64,000 nucleotides of DNA, from NCBI GenBank assembly GCA_947579665.1, contig OX388347.1:37394943-37458942 (forward strand), read 5' to 3'. A model generated the notes under the pieces. The model was not told the origin of the DNA. It saw only the letters and a list, made by a program, of their open reading frames with translations, and made no database searches. Source of the DNA: Sympetrum striolatum (lineage: Eukaryota; Arthropoda; Insecta; Odonata; Libellulidae). Numbering within the stretch: the stretch's first letter is position 1; every line of letters begins with the position of its first letter. Below are positions 52,159 to 64,000 of the stretch, piece after piece. Position numbers and translations under genes: made by a program.

Positions 52159-54033
52159 TTAATAATCATGCGGAGAAAGGCAGGCGTGTGCGGATGATTG
52201 GAGAATGGCTTGTCATCGAGGGGTGTCTTGCATCCACCCGAAATGACCTCTCTTCCGAAGGGTGGCTTGTTAGGGAAATTTTTCGGGAGGTTATTTATAG
52301 GCGAGCGAACGCTTCGGCATTTATAACTCTTCGCGTGTTTTTTTTTATATTTCTGCTCGCGACTGAGAGGAGAACTGGCAGAGGTTTATGGGAGGAATAG
52401 GTGGGAGAGGCATTTGGGCGGAACCGTAACTTGTCTTATAATTAAGGTCTTATTCGTGAATTAGGGAGAAAACGGCTGGAAAGTCAATCAGATTTTCGTA
52501 CAGATTTTTTAGATAATGGAGTTAATAGGAGAAAGAGAGGGGTTTCTAAGATTTTAGAATAAGACTATAAATGTATAAAGTACAATTTTTCATGGACCTA
52601 GATTCACAAAATGACTTGATTTTAAACTATACTAGTACCGAGCTTCATCAGAAATTTAATATAATTAAAAGTATTTGTATGATAAATATCATTCGGCGAT
52701 GCTTAGTGGAATTTCACAATAGAAGAATCTTTTCTACAAGTGTTGATTAGATCTTTCCAAAAGTATTTTATCTGATAAAAGGGTTGGGTCAGTTTTCTAT
52801 TGGTTATGACGTATTTGAGTGTTATACTCATAGATGTGGATGAAATTCTTTGGCGTTTGTACAGTATTTCTTATATTTCTATGGTTTTTAAAATCACTCA
52901 CTCGCTGAAATTTTAATTTAAATGGCATACAAAGAAATGAGTGAAGGAATACAAAAACAGAAAAATGTAAAATTTAAATATGAGAAACGGAACAAAATAC
53001 TGTAAAGTTTTAGAGCTCTAATATTTCTAACAGTCTTATCAAGTATATGATTGACGTCCTAAAAATATATTTATGTTGTTAAATTTTCTTATATGAATAA
53101 ACATATCATTCAATAACAAAATAAATATTAGAAACCACTAAATATTTACATAAAATTAATTAAACGTAAATTAGTCCTCAAAACAAAATAAGGGTAATTA
53201 TTACAATTTTGATTCCTCTGCTTTATAATTATACATTTATTGATCAAATATAAGCTCTCCTGCAGAATAAAAGTCTTCATACTACTACTCAATGGAGACA
53301 TAAAACATGTACAAATAATTCTCACTAGAAATTGAAAGGAGGATATGATAGAGCCTCTAAAAGCGAGAGGGAGAAACTTCTGCTGAGGAGTTGAAGAGAT
53401 CAATTATTTAGAGGCGCGGTTTTGTGTGTAGTGCTGCTCACTTCCTTTCATCTCCTTTTTGAACTCTTTCGTTCTCTTCCTTTCCATCTGCACTTCCCTT
53501 CATCCATCCTTCCTCTCTTCCACTTCTAAGACTCCCCTTCGCCTTCAAAGAAATACCTTCGTTACACACAATCAGTTTACTGCGTAGGTATGGGAACAAT
53601 CGCAACCATCCGTCCCAACTTCAAGATATTTTCCACACCTTCCTTTGGGAAATTGCGGATGTGACCTGACTTCTCATGAAAGGAAATATCTTCCTTGAAT
53701 GATGCTTTGATTGTACTCGATGATGGTATTCATGCGTCGAAACAGCGACGAAATATTTTCTTTTCGATCTCGTGGCGATTATAAATTTAAATTTAAGATA
53801 GTTTTCTGTACTGGCTTTAAGTATTTTTGGAGGGTCATTTTAATAGTATCAGGAGATTGTTCGTCGTTGATCAAACCGAAGCATATTAATTTAATCGCAG
53901 TGGGAATAGATTAACCCGCAAAATGTTTTTATATTATTCATAAAGACGTGTTTTTACATATAATATAGGAAATAATTTTCCAATCCTGTTTAATGATAAC
54001 ATTCAGCGTTACTTGATAGAATTTTACTATGGA
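52159..54033. other. No gene recognised; upstream intron of the bHLH gene
   Basis: CpG-rich to about 52.42 kb, then AT-rich, with a C/T-rich patch at 53.43-53.55 kb. It should hold intron sequence of the minus-strand gene, given the acceptor at 52137. No first exon was identified. Confidence 0.5.
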
Positions 54034-54180
54034 AGAATATTTACCATCAAAACTTGTACAAAATCTACAAGGAAAAGTTAGCTGACTCTATTAAATACCA
54101 CTATATTATAAAAATCTATTTATTAACTAATTATCACCCATTTTCTTGTAGATTTTGTACAAGTTTTGATAGTGAATATG
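54034..54180. repeat. Long-armed inverted repeat (foldback element)
   Basis: The left arm at about 54034-54072 and the right arm at about 54141-54179 are reverse complements over nearly 40 bases with few mismatches, including a perfect core of over 20 bases starting ATCAAAACTTGTACAAAATC. The 68-base interior holds weaker complementary parts (TTAAATA with TATTTATT). This looks like a small foldback or MITE remnant, or the stem of a long hairpin RNA. Confidence 0.75.
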
Positions 54181-56223
54181 CTAATTTTCTAACCCTAAAA
54201 TGTATACTACTTTCGTCAATAATAAAATAAATCTCTACGCGAATGGCTGAGGTTTTCATATCTGGAATGAGAGAAAACACGCTTTTTTGGCCCAGTGCGC
54301 ATTTGATACCTCCTAAATTTAATTTAAATATTAGATAGTGGTTTTTCGCTCACAGAAACGGACTCTATCCATTTAATTGTTCCAGGATATAAATTTTCTT
54401 CATAAAATCTCAATTTAAATTCATTTAGCGATTCAATTGCATGACATACATTCACGTTCAGAAAAACGATCGCTCGAGACTGGTAATATCATTCTGGGAA
54501 TAGCTATCATTTCAATCGAAAAATTAGGGTTTATACTCCTGAAACATGCAATGTTCTAAGGCATCGTAGTGGATAAATTCTCCCGTTTTTTCCGAGACCA
54601 TTTCCCGCACGCTCGTTTATTAAACTCGTTTTTGTAGCAAAAAGCGACCACTCGGCGTTCTAAGTTCTATCCTCATTTCCTCGGAAATAAAACACCGGGA
54701 ATCATTAAAAGAGCGCTCTATTCCCACCCACGACTCGGTTCGTTCTTTTCCGGAGGAAAGGTGGAGACGGTTTGAGCCTGTTAACGCAATTTCGAATCGC
54801 TTGCGGGAGGGACATTCGTGCTCCTTGGAGGGTCTGGCTCGTGTCCAGGAAGGATTGATTTTCCTCCTCTAAGTCGTTCCTTTTACACCGCTACTTTTTC
54901 TGCTTCTTAATTGACAGATGCCGAATGATTTAAAGAGAAAAAGAAATGTGGTTTCGGTTTTTCATAATTGTTGCAATCGCTTTACCGTTTGACGGTTGCA
55001 ATGCTTTTAGAAGATGCCCTCTTATTGCTCCAATTGATGGTGAAATTAACGAAGCAAGATATTTAGTGTTTGATGATAATTACTGTCTGTTTACAATGGA
55101 CTTTTTATACCCAATACGTTAACATATATTGCTAAAGTGGTATTTAATGAACCTCGTCGGATTGAAGAAACCGACAATCGGTATCTTGAAGGCGATATTT
55201 ATTTTACTATCGTATTCCATTAATTAAATAAATAATGGTAAGCATTTTTCGCTGAGAAGATGAATAGACTTTAATTATATCTGAGCCAATCTTCACGGAT
55301 AGAACTTTATAGCCTATTTGACTGCAAATAATCGATCTTTCTACGCAGTTTACATATCTAAATGTAATTATGTCTCTGTTTACTTAACAAATTGAACAAC
55401 TATGTAGGTCCATCAAAATAATCGTTATTATTTTAAAGTCTTCAGTTGTTAAGTAAATAGTGAAAAATCAGTGTAATACGTTCATGTTAATCCAGAGAGA
55501 GACAAAGAGAAGCAAACATTTTCAATAAAACGCTAATGCGATGAAATAAACATTGATAAATGTGTTTATTCAAAATAGTGGTATTTAATAAAAAGTCTTT
55601 CTTCCAAGATTTTTTTGGTCTCCTCAAAGATTCATATTTCCAGCAGAATAGACCTAGCATCTAGTCTCTCTTCAGTAATTCACGGAAGAAATCTTACTCA
55701 CCTAAAAGGAGTAGGACAATATTAAAGGCGATCTGATTTTAATGTAAATTGGCGGGATTACAGTATTCAAACTGCCATCCTAAAATTTTCCCACATTTTG
55801 AGCGTAAATTCCGCAGACATTTCGAATATAATATCTATATAATTCCCATAGGATAAAGAAGCTGTGGCATCTGTTGAATATATACTACATCAACTATCTT
55901 CGAACATTCATCTTACCACGTTTAGAGCCGATAAATTAGCGTTTAGACGTTTTAAGGAGAATATTCAGGAAATACACATTTTTTGCTCCCGCTATCCCAC
56001 ATCTCCATCTAAGACTCAACCACAGATAAGTAACTGATTTGCGATCAATTTCTCCTCGATTTCTCGCGTTGTAATCCAATCGCCCCGTCGCTTTTCCTCC
56101 ATCTAGACGTTTTAGCCTTCGATTACCACTCAAGGAAGCCGCAAACATCTATACATAAATGCGAGCAACGCACAAAAAGAAATCGATCCGGAAATAAAAG
56201 ATGAATCCCACCGCGCCTTTCGA

Positions 56224-56268
56224 GAGACTTCAACGGGCGAGGGAGAGCGGGAGACTTCAACGGGCGAG
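56224..56268 (+). repeat. Two-unit tandem repeat, period 27 bp
   Basis: GAGACTTCAACGGGCGAG occurs at 56224-56241 and again, identically, at 56251-56268, separated by GGAGAGCGG. It lies in a CpG-rich block. Because the copies are identical, the duplication is probably recent or constrained. Confidence 0.75.
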
Positions 56269-57738
56269 AGCGCGCGGTATTTTTTTCTCCCGCAATTTCC
56301 CACGGATTCTTCTTCGTCCTCCTAAATTCTGCCTTTCCATCGTTCGAGAGCGAAGCTTACATAGCCGAGAGGAAAATAAAAACGGAGGAAAACGCTCTTC
56401 CAGTGCGACTAATTGGCCGCGGTCCAGTATGGAATGCGAGGAGTAAGTCCTAGGAGCGGGTTTGTGTTGGAAGAAGGCAACGAGGCCTCGATGAAAAACA
56501 TCAACTAGCGCGACCGACCCGTTAATATATATTAAAACTCGACGTTTTGACGCGGCGCTTAATTAAAGTTTCCTTTTTTTACCGTCCTTCCGAGCCTCAT
56601 CCCCTCCTTCCCGTGAGAGATACGAGAGCGCGGCCGAAAGCCGCGGAAGATCTTCAAAGAGTTATTACGATAATTAATGCCGCGGATGCAGTAACTTAAG
56701 CAATGCGACCGATTAAAACTGCCCCTTCTAAACAGTGATGGCGTATTCGAGTTTCGCGCTGCAATTGGAACATTCGTCAGACTTAATATTCGAAAAAGTG
56801 GGCTCGCAAGCGGGAATGGAACTGATAAGAGGAAGGTGATAAATACTCGGGCGAAACATAACGGAACAAGGCGATATTTTTGCTTTTTATACCGCTCTGT
56901 TTGCCCGGTTTGTAAGCAAATTATTAGTTGAACGTTTTCATGGAATTGTCGCCGGGAAATGGGAGATCTATAAATCTTCGCGTCGGCCGGGGCTGAAAAT
57001 TGATAGCGATCGAGATAAAACAGGGCGTACATGAAATAAAATTAACACTTTCCGAGCATAAATATACAAAGGCGACTTTAAAGCGCGGAGGAACATTTAT
57101 TTTCGCCGGATAATGAAGCGGATTCAGGGAGGAGGAAAATTATACGGGAATAAAAATAGGTGATGGTGATTGTAATTTCAAAGAAGATGCTATAATACAT
57201 TTTAGCCACACGGAAGCGTCCAGGATTGCATGAAAGACCAAGAGAGAGATAAAAATGTCTTAACAAATTACACTGAAAAATTGCAATTGCGGGAACTGTA
57301 AATAGCCTCTTTTCTTAATTATAATCATATTTTCGCGTAAGTAAGATTCCTGACACTTTTTGCTCCGAGTGAAGCTACTTAATGATTTCAAAAGAGAATT
57401 TATAAGGATGACAACGCACATAATATTCATCAGTATTGTCTCACAGATGACTATTTTGAACATCTTTTACGTAAATTGAAACGTACATGAGACTAAATAA
57501 TATACACGATATTATAGTTCGCTTCAAATTTGAGATATTTTTCGCTTATCTTACAACTTTTACCAGTTTTTTACTGATGCATTGAAGGTAACGACGAGCA
57601 GGTTATTTAGTTTTAATTCTTAAAGTCCGCAGCTAATAAGCACTGAGAAGGTAGAAAATGGTCTAATTTGGTAGAAACATTTCCTATCATCTTCAGCAGA
57701 ATATAATTAAATGCTAAAATTACCAAATTACGCAACTG

Positions 57739-57800
57739 ATATTTTAACTTACTATATATATTCATATATATAGTATAGATATTTTAATTTACTATATTAT
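57739..57800. repeat. AT palindrome between direct repeats
   Basis: ACTATATATA (57751-57760) pairs with TATATATAGT (57765-57774). The sequence GATATTTTAAYTTACTATAT occurs twice, beginning at 57739 and 57779. A simple AT-rich local duplication is likely. Confidence 0.6.
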
Positions 57801-58113
57801 ATGTAATTTTAAAGTAATCGTAGCAAAAAGCTTGCATTACTTTTATTGTACTTTCATATACCTTATAATTATTCCTATTATAAAACTTTTTACTTTACTG
57901 TCGCAGGATTTCTTTCACAGATAATATAATAAAATTAATCAGTTTAAAGCCTAAAAGATGAACGGAGATTGAAAATAAAAATGAATTCTCCTGAAAATCT
58001 AAATCGGCAGTTGTAATCCTTGCGAATGCATCCGCATTTGCCTACAAATTCCATCGATGCCAACGGGCGAGGTTACCCAATGCGACATTAGGGTCACAAG
58101 CATTCCTCGGCAA

Positions 58114-58132
58114 AGAGAGAGAGAGAGAGAGA
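58114..58132 (+). repeat. GA microsatellite
   Basis: Nine or so AG repeats inside a purine-rich, GC-rich region. GA repeats can serve as GAGA-factor sites in insects, but nothing else here shows that this one does. Confidence 0.85.
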
Positions 58133-61100
58133 TTAATAGGAAAGAAAAAGAGTCGAAAAGGGGCATTCGAGGGAGACACGCTTTCCTCGGAACGAAAGCC
58201 ACACACACCCCTCCCCAGAAGGAGGATTTGCGTGGGTACAGAGAGTCGCAGCAAGAACAGTAGAAATGAACTTCCAAAAGGGGGAGGTATTAGAGAGGGG
58301 AGGGTGGCACCCCCGCTTGCGGGGGCGGGAGAGATAAAATAGGCGTGGGAGGGAGCGAGTTAGTCTCGGGGAGGCGGGGTGGTGTGGGAAAGTTCCCGCA
58401 TGGGAGATTACGCGGCCCGAGCACATTTCCACGGATTGCATCTCATTATGCCTGGAGCCGCGGAGGCTGGAATTCAACGTGGGGGTGGCGCGCAAACTAT
58501 CGGTGGATGGGGCGTCGATGTAGCGGGGGGATAAGGGGTGAGTCGGCGAAGATGGCACCGGGGAAGCGGTATGGGTACGGAAGAAATCGGGGAGGAGATT
58601 GATGGGAGAAGGGACAATGACGAGTATCTCCTTACCACTCCTCCCCGAGACATCTCTCTCCCTTCCGATAACTCCCCCACCCAACCTCAAATTGTAAATG
58701 GGGGAAAATTTCTCTTTCTCTGCCCCGTTCGTATCCGAGCGTAACAAATAACAGTCTTCGTGAGTGAGCTCCTTAATTGGCGGGATATCAGATATGAAGA
58801 ACTTTGGCATGTTGATTTTTCCCGTGACCCTAATGACACCGTTTCTAGCCAATTGCGTATTCTAGGAAATCATAGGAGTTCGAACATTCCTTCCCTCGCT
58901 AGGAGGAGAAACGGAAAAGATATCTGTTCGTTCATTCACATGGTTACATGAACATTTTAAACTTGAAAATTCGGGCTATTACGCAGACATTTTATCTATT
59001 GTCTCTACTTAATAGTCATGCTTAAGTTCTTTTTCACAAATAAACTAATAATCTCTAAATTATTATTGTAAACATGCAATTTTATTACTTTTTGATATTA
59101 CGGGATCTAATACTATTTCAGGAAATTTTACATCGTTCCATAACTAGGTAGCAAAGTGATTTCAAGGCGGTTAGAAAAATATACATTCGTTAAAATTGAC
59201 TGTTGAAAATCTTCAAGTAATACCTAAAGTCTGTAAAAGAAGTACAGCTGTGAATGCCGAAATATTGGTCTGAAGATAGAAAAGCCTTAGTGATGATAAA
59301 AATCTAAGTCGAGAAATATTTAGAATATTTTATAACTACTTACGCATTTTTGGTGGACTGGGTTAAACGGAGCACACGAGCAGTCTGTGTCGTTTAGTGT
59401 TAATAAAATATTAGGTAATCAATCACCATACAAGTAGTATTACTATATTTTAAAACATACCATAGAGCTCCAAGTCAATATATTTTTCATTCAAGAATGT
59501 ATATATTGTCACAAGAACGATGCTGTATCCTGATTGAGTTACATTCAGGTGAAAGGACTGAATGTATATATTTGAATTATGCATACCAATTTCTTCGGAA
59601 AAGAATGAGAGTTATGCAATTCGCATGGGAATGGGAGGGTACGTTAGCCTTTAAGTCAAGCAAACATGTTGTCGCTAAATGCCTTTCTCTGTTCACCTTT
59701 CAACTTCCACAGGCTTTGAAGTTAAGAAACGATCTCATGGATTTTTTCTCCCGTTTCAAGTACACAGAGACAAAATGCGCTTATCATATTGTCAGAAAAA
59801 ACAACATTATGAATGAGAATAACTTAAAATAGAATTATTTCACTAGCAAACTCATTGAAACTGGTAAATTTCTATTCGGAAAATCTATAAAATATATAAA
59901 ATCGTCTGCATATATCGAAAATCGGATATTGATGTGTAGTATAGGATATTTTTGTCCTCTTTAGTAAGATTAAAATTACGAATAGTTAAAAAATGTAGTT
60001 GAAACATATTTATGAATTCCCTTTATTTAATGGAAGCTCTTTATTGTTAACAATATATCTAACCGCCTGAAGGAATATTAAAGTAGACTGAGTTCAGGGT
60101 AAGAATCATATTCAGCAGATCATAAGAAGTTTTATTACTAGCCATATTAAAAAAAACAGAAGATCTTTTACTTTTCTCTGTCAACATTTATCGTATTAAT
60201 AGTCCCTACTATAAGTATTGTGTATACTAGACTAGCTTTAATAACAAACTTAGTATAACTCGTCGCAACGGAGCTCATTCGTCAATTCAATGGAGACCCT
60301 ATCAATAGGCTCCATCTCTTAAACTCAGAGGAACCAGATATGACTAGAGAAAGGCTTAAAACAATCAAAATCTGCACTAACTTATTGAGATTACTATGAA
60401 AGCAGATATTACCCTGTTCTGCTTGTCCTTCCATCTTTCCTCCAAAGGTATATTCAAAACAATTCGAGCGTTGATATGTTAATCGTACACATTAGGGAGT
60501 AATCACGTGGAAAATACCAAAGAAACAACAACAACATCTGCCGGTCTCACAGATTTCGTATCGAAAGCCCGCGAGCGAAACTAAATAAGCCTCTAAATTT
60601 GAAAAAATCAAAGACTGATCATCCGGCCAAATTATGATAAAGAAATTAAAAACCGCGAGCCCCCGCCCGTATAATTAGCCGCAAAAGTGGTGAGGCTTCG
60701 TGGTCTCTCACCTTTCTCGTATATCACGTCCATCGTGAAAATTACACGGTCAGTTTAACCATCGGTTTCACAATGTATTAACCGTTTCACGGACAATCTC
60801 ATATCTTAAAAAGCCCCTTACTTGGCATCGCCATTACCAATAAAGCCACTATCTTATCTATCTGAGGAGGGGTTAAACCCATCCTATTTGTAAAAAAACA
60901 CTTCTCCCGCGCCTTCGTCGTAAATTCCCTCCACGAGACCTTTCCCTCGCGAGTGTGAATATGAGGGAATCCCTTATCTATCATAGGAGCCGCTCCGAGA
61001 GATCGCCTATGAGAACGCCCCCTCATCCCATCCTTACAAACACGCCCACCCGTACACCCACACGTATCCCCAACACCTTTCCTTCATCTCCCGGGGCCCT

Positions 61101-62239
61101 CCGAATAACAATTCCCCTCCGCCCCTTTAATATTGACCTTGGAGGGGGGGAACCAGAGGGCGAAGGAGGTCGTATGTTATCTGATCTGGATCTTACCTCC
61201 CCCTCCCATTCCTCCTATATACCCTAATCTTTTCCGCGAGCCAGGTCCAGCGGGGGGTAATTCTCTATAACTCAACTGCCCATCACTGACGGAGAGGCTG
61301 AGGGAGAGGTTATGAGCGATGGGTGAGAGGAAGGGAAAGACCGAGAGGGTTTAGGGTCTCTGGATTCCATCGATGTGTGTGCCGGGGGAAACGAGCAATG
61401 GAGAGGTTGTTATAAGGGAGTTTTTCGAGGAGACGAGAGGGGGCGTATCCCACGAACGGTTGCGCGCTAAGGCTGTGTTTTGCATTTACATATCTATACA
61501 CATACGCACGCGAGGTATTCGCTTTCCTCTGACCCACGGCCATTTCGGAAGGCTTTTTTCCTGTGAAAACGCTCCCCGGTGGAAGTGCGTGCCAGGAGGG
61601 AAATGAGGCGGTCCCCTTCATGCCATTTTCGCTACCGTATTCGAGAGGCGTGCATCGAGGGCAGCATTTTTCGAAAAATATAACGTACGGATCGCATTAC
61701 TGCGATCCTCCTCTGCTCTCCTTCTCTCCCAGGTGTATCCGCCTACGTAACGCCACTCTTCTCGTCTGAATCAATGAATCATTAAGTCGGAATTCGTTTT
61801 ACCAATTGTGGGAAAATTTTTTCGCGGGCGAGAGATGCTCGGTGGGTGGGTCTTTCGTTCTTTGGGGCCGTTTGAACGTCAGATCTGTATCCCGTGGGTT
61901 TTTTTCTTGGCGTGTGAATCATCCGAATCGATTTTGTGGATAGATAAGGGAAAATAGCTTTTATGGGCTAAACAAATCTGGTGGTTAAGCAAAACTGACC
62001 TCAGAGCTCCTCGGGCTGGATTTGAATCTTTTCAGCTGTAATGCTCAAAGAGAATAAAGAAGTGTGAAATTTTCCAAATACACTATATCATAGGTTACAA
62101 AATGTGGTCCGCAACAATATTTGTGGGGGTTCGGAGGCGCTTTAACAAAAAATAAAAGATACCTGATATTTTTTAATTGCTTTATAATTTTGCTAATGAA
62201 ATTCAATTTTCTGTGCGAGTGTCTTAAGCTAATATTTTT

Positions 62240-62368
62240 ACTTTCTCCATATACGAAGTATAGAGAAAGTATTGTTTTCATGAAAAAATTCGACTTCGAG
62301 ATCTCAACGGAAATACATGTTTTGGGGTCCCTAGAACACGTTTTGACCATTTTCGGAATGATGTCTGT

Positions 62369-62420
<52 letters not shown>

Positions 62421-63252
62421 CAATGGGCGCTCTAACGTGAAAACTAATTGTCGTATCAACACCAAAATTCATATATAGCACTGTGGTGTGTGCTGTCAGA
62501 TTTGATTAGTTTTTCAAGTAAATCGGTAAACCGGAAGTCGAGCTTCATTCATCAAAGCTCATTTCCGGTTTTCAAAATATCTCCATAAATATGATATATA
62601 GGTATATTGTATACCCAATAAAAGTTTTAGATAATGTGTTTTACTATAACTTTTGTATTTAAAATATTTTTGTATCACCAGTTTATTAGAAGTTTTTCGT
62701 GAAATACTGATCAACCGGAAGTAGCTGTTTATGTACTTTGTGGGCGCTCTAACATAAAAACGGTTTGTTGGATCAACACTAAATTTCATATATAGTATTT
62801 TGGTTTGTGTCGTTAGAGTTGATTAGATTTTGGAGTAAATCGGTTATCCGGAAGTCGAGCTTCATTCTTCAAAGCCTATTTCGGGTTTTCAAAATATCTC
62901 CATTAATATGATATTTAGGTATATACTATTTATTATAAAAGTTTTAGAAAATGAAATTTACTATGACTTTTGTATGAAACATATTTTTGTATCACTGATT
63001 GTGTAGGAGTTATTTGTGAAATACTGATAAACCGGAAGTTGCTGATTATGTACGTTATGGGCGCTCTGGGCGCTGGGGCAAAATACCACTTCGTTTTTCA
63101 TCGTACATGTCCCGAAAAACATTATTTATAATGTTTGTGACGTAAAAGGTAATAATAAATTAATTAATTACTCATCTTCAAAGTTTAGATGGAATATAGA
63201 GTTCGAAATTACTGTCGTAAATAAATATTTACATCTTATATATGGAGAAAGT
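62240..63252. mobile_element. Repeat element with 14-bp terminal inverted repeats and 317-bp internal tandem units
   Basis: ACTTTCTCCATATA at 62240-62253 is exactly inverted at 63239-63252. The left end also forms its own hairpin (ACTTTCTC ... GAGAAAGT, 62240-62270). Inside, a block starting GGGCGCTCT occurs at 62425, 62742 and, as a short start only, 63059, so two full 317-base units precede a truncated third. Both units contain ATCAACAC, TTCATATATAG, CGGAAGTCGAGCTTCATTC, TTCAAAATATCTCCAT and, near the end, an ACCGGAAGT stretch. A GT microsatellite precedes the first unit. No transposase frame is present. I recall similar ends in other arthropod repeats but cannot name the family. Confidence 0.72.
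62363..62419 (+). repeat. GT microsatellite
   Basis: About 28 GT dinucleotides with two early interruptions (TCTG and TATG). It sits at a fixed place inside the 62.2-63.25 kb repeat, just before the first 317-base unit, so it may be part of the element rather than an independent expansion. Confidence 0.95.
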
Positions 63253-63518
63253 CATGTGCTGGCCACATCAGATTTTTTTCGTATGAATTCAAACACGATA
63301 AATACATGAGTTTTTAATATTATTGTTTGTTTTAAGCCAAAACTGAGAAGGGATCCTTGAGTTTTTCCTCTTTCAAGGGGTCCACGGACACGAAAGTTTG
63401 GGAACCACTGCAGTATATTAAAAGGAACAAAATTAGTTAACTGAATGTTGAAAACCTTACGTTAATTAAGGAAAAGGGTTATGATACATTTGCAAATATA
63501 AGAACACAAGAAGGTAAA

Positions 63519-63612
63519 ATTCCTCAGAAAAACGGATTTGAAAAGTCTTATGGGCAGAGAATCGAACCCGGGATCTTCCTCTATCTGGGAGTCTGCTTAG
63601 ATTAATTTTCAC
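63519..63612 (-). mobile_element. tRNA-derived SINE, family shared with the 23.8-kb copy
   Basis: On the minus strand there is AGCAGACTCCCAGATAGAGG, then a B box GGTTCGATTCT, then a body containing TTTTCAAATCCGTTTTTCTG. It aligns block by block with the copy at 23774..23885. The A box is not convincing here, so this copy is more decayed or truncated at its 5' end. Confidence 0.66.
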
Positions 63613-64000
63613 GTTTTATAGAATTCATTAAACAGAAAAGAGAAATATTTAGCGGAGAAATTTCATTCCCGCATCACGCACTACTATTTGTCTAAGGAGT
63701 TATTCAAATCAAATTAATGACAATAAATGCCCTTTCTCAGAAACTTTCATTACTATCTCAAAACTTTTAGCGGTGATGGTAAAATAATAATAAGAATATT
63801 AACATCCACGCAGTGAAATTTTTTAAATCGATAGCATCGAGAGAAATAAAATGAATTCTAGCGAGATAATAATTCTAAGTTAATTTTCTTATCTGTATTG
63901 TTGTTAAATAGTACTCATCCAAGAGATAAGTCACTGTAGTAAGCAGAAAAATATCGTTTTAGGATCTCTTACAGCAAAATTGGGGAGGAATTTTTAAATC

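Larger units (their letters stand above)
54181..62239. other. No gene recognised; several CpG-rich islands upstream of the bHLH exon
   Basis: GC- and CpG-rich blocks at about 54.56-54.9, 56.0-57.1, 58.0-58.95 and 60.5-61.9 kb alternate with AT-rich DNA. The 58.0-58.9 kb block holds the longest frame of the window (58133-58852, minus, 239 codons), but it is Ser/Pro/Arg-rich low complexity with competing frames on both strands and no domain. The islands lie upstream of the minus-strand exon, so a 5' exon or promoter could be in one of them, but no specific signal singles one out. Confidence 0.45.

Noticed and set aside
51635..52400. Plus-strand frames of 175 and 143 codons with long proline runs
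   Set aside because: They are antisense shadows of the minus-strand Gly-rich and bHLH exon; the conserved bHLH peptide is on the minus strand.
58133..58852. 239-codon minus-strand frame, the longest in the window
   Set aside because: Low-complexity Ser/Pro/Arg composition in a GC-rich block, with competing frames on both strands and no domain or splice-bounded structure.
59497..59832. 111-codon plus-strand frame with mixed composition
   Set aside because: Looks more protein-like than most, but no family was recognised, there is no splice or regulatory support, and its length is possible by chance over 64 kb.
1..64000. CRISPR arrays, bacterial operons, rRNA genes, telomeric TTAGG arrays
   Set aside because: None seen: no regularly spaced identical short repeats, no dense co-directional genes, no rRNA-like blocks and no TTAGG runs.

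Overview
This is eukaryotic, animal-type DNA, most likely from an insect or another arthropod. It is gene-poor and AT-rich, with no long ORFs and no operon structure. It contains decayed LINE and tRNA-derived SINE copies, microsatellites and a MITE-like element. The only coding sequence I can support has spliceosomal borders (a polypyrimidine tract ending in CAG, and a GTGAGT donor). The translated motif points to the arthropod bHLH-PAS factor Dysfusion (the NPAS4 relative). I cannot name a species.

The key feature is one minus-strand exon at 51844..52136. It encodes a glycine-rich lead followed by a complete basic helix-loop-helix. No PAS-domain exon was recognised at lower coordinates and no first exon at higher coordinates. 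Most of the window is therefore probably intronic or flanking DNA of this gene, meaning very long introns. That is an inference from finding nothing else, not an observation.

Layout. 1-6.87 kb: AT-rich DNA with GC-rich islands. 6.87-8.24 kb: three tRNA-like SINE heads, two of them in opposite orientation. 11.9-12.45 kb: a cluster of four degenerate repeats with a B-box-like core. 12.95-21.5 kb: pyrimidine-rich and CpG-rich blocks, with a three-unit minisatellite at 14.0 kb. 21.53-22.11 kb: a MITE-like DNA transposon with long inverted ends. 23.5 kb: a strong hairpin. 23.8 kb: a SINE. 25.07-25.74 kb: an old 357-bp tandem duplication. 29.19-30.08 kb: a dead LINE reverse-transcriptase tail. 30-51.8 kb: mostly featureless, with an AAT microsatellite and small hairpins. 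51.84-52.14 kb: the dysfusion exon. 54.0 kb: a long-armed inverted repeat. 56-61.7 kb: several CpG-rich islands. 62.24-63.25 kb: a repeat with 14-bp inverted ends, a GT microsatellite and 317-bp tandem units. 63.5 kb: a second copy of the 23.8-kb SINE.

Nothing in the window forms a multigene pathway. The plausible functional content is one transcription factor exon plus possible cis-regulatory DNA in the CpG-rich islands. No clear undescribed system was found; the best leads are the 23.5-kb hairpin, the 21.5-kb MITE family and the 62-kb tandem-unit repeat.
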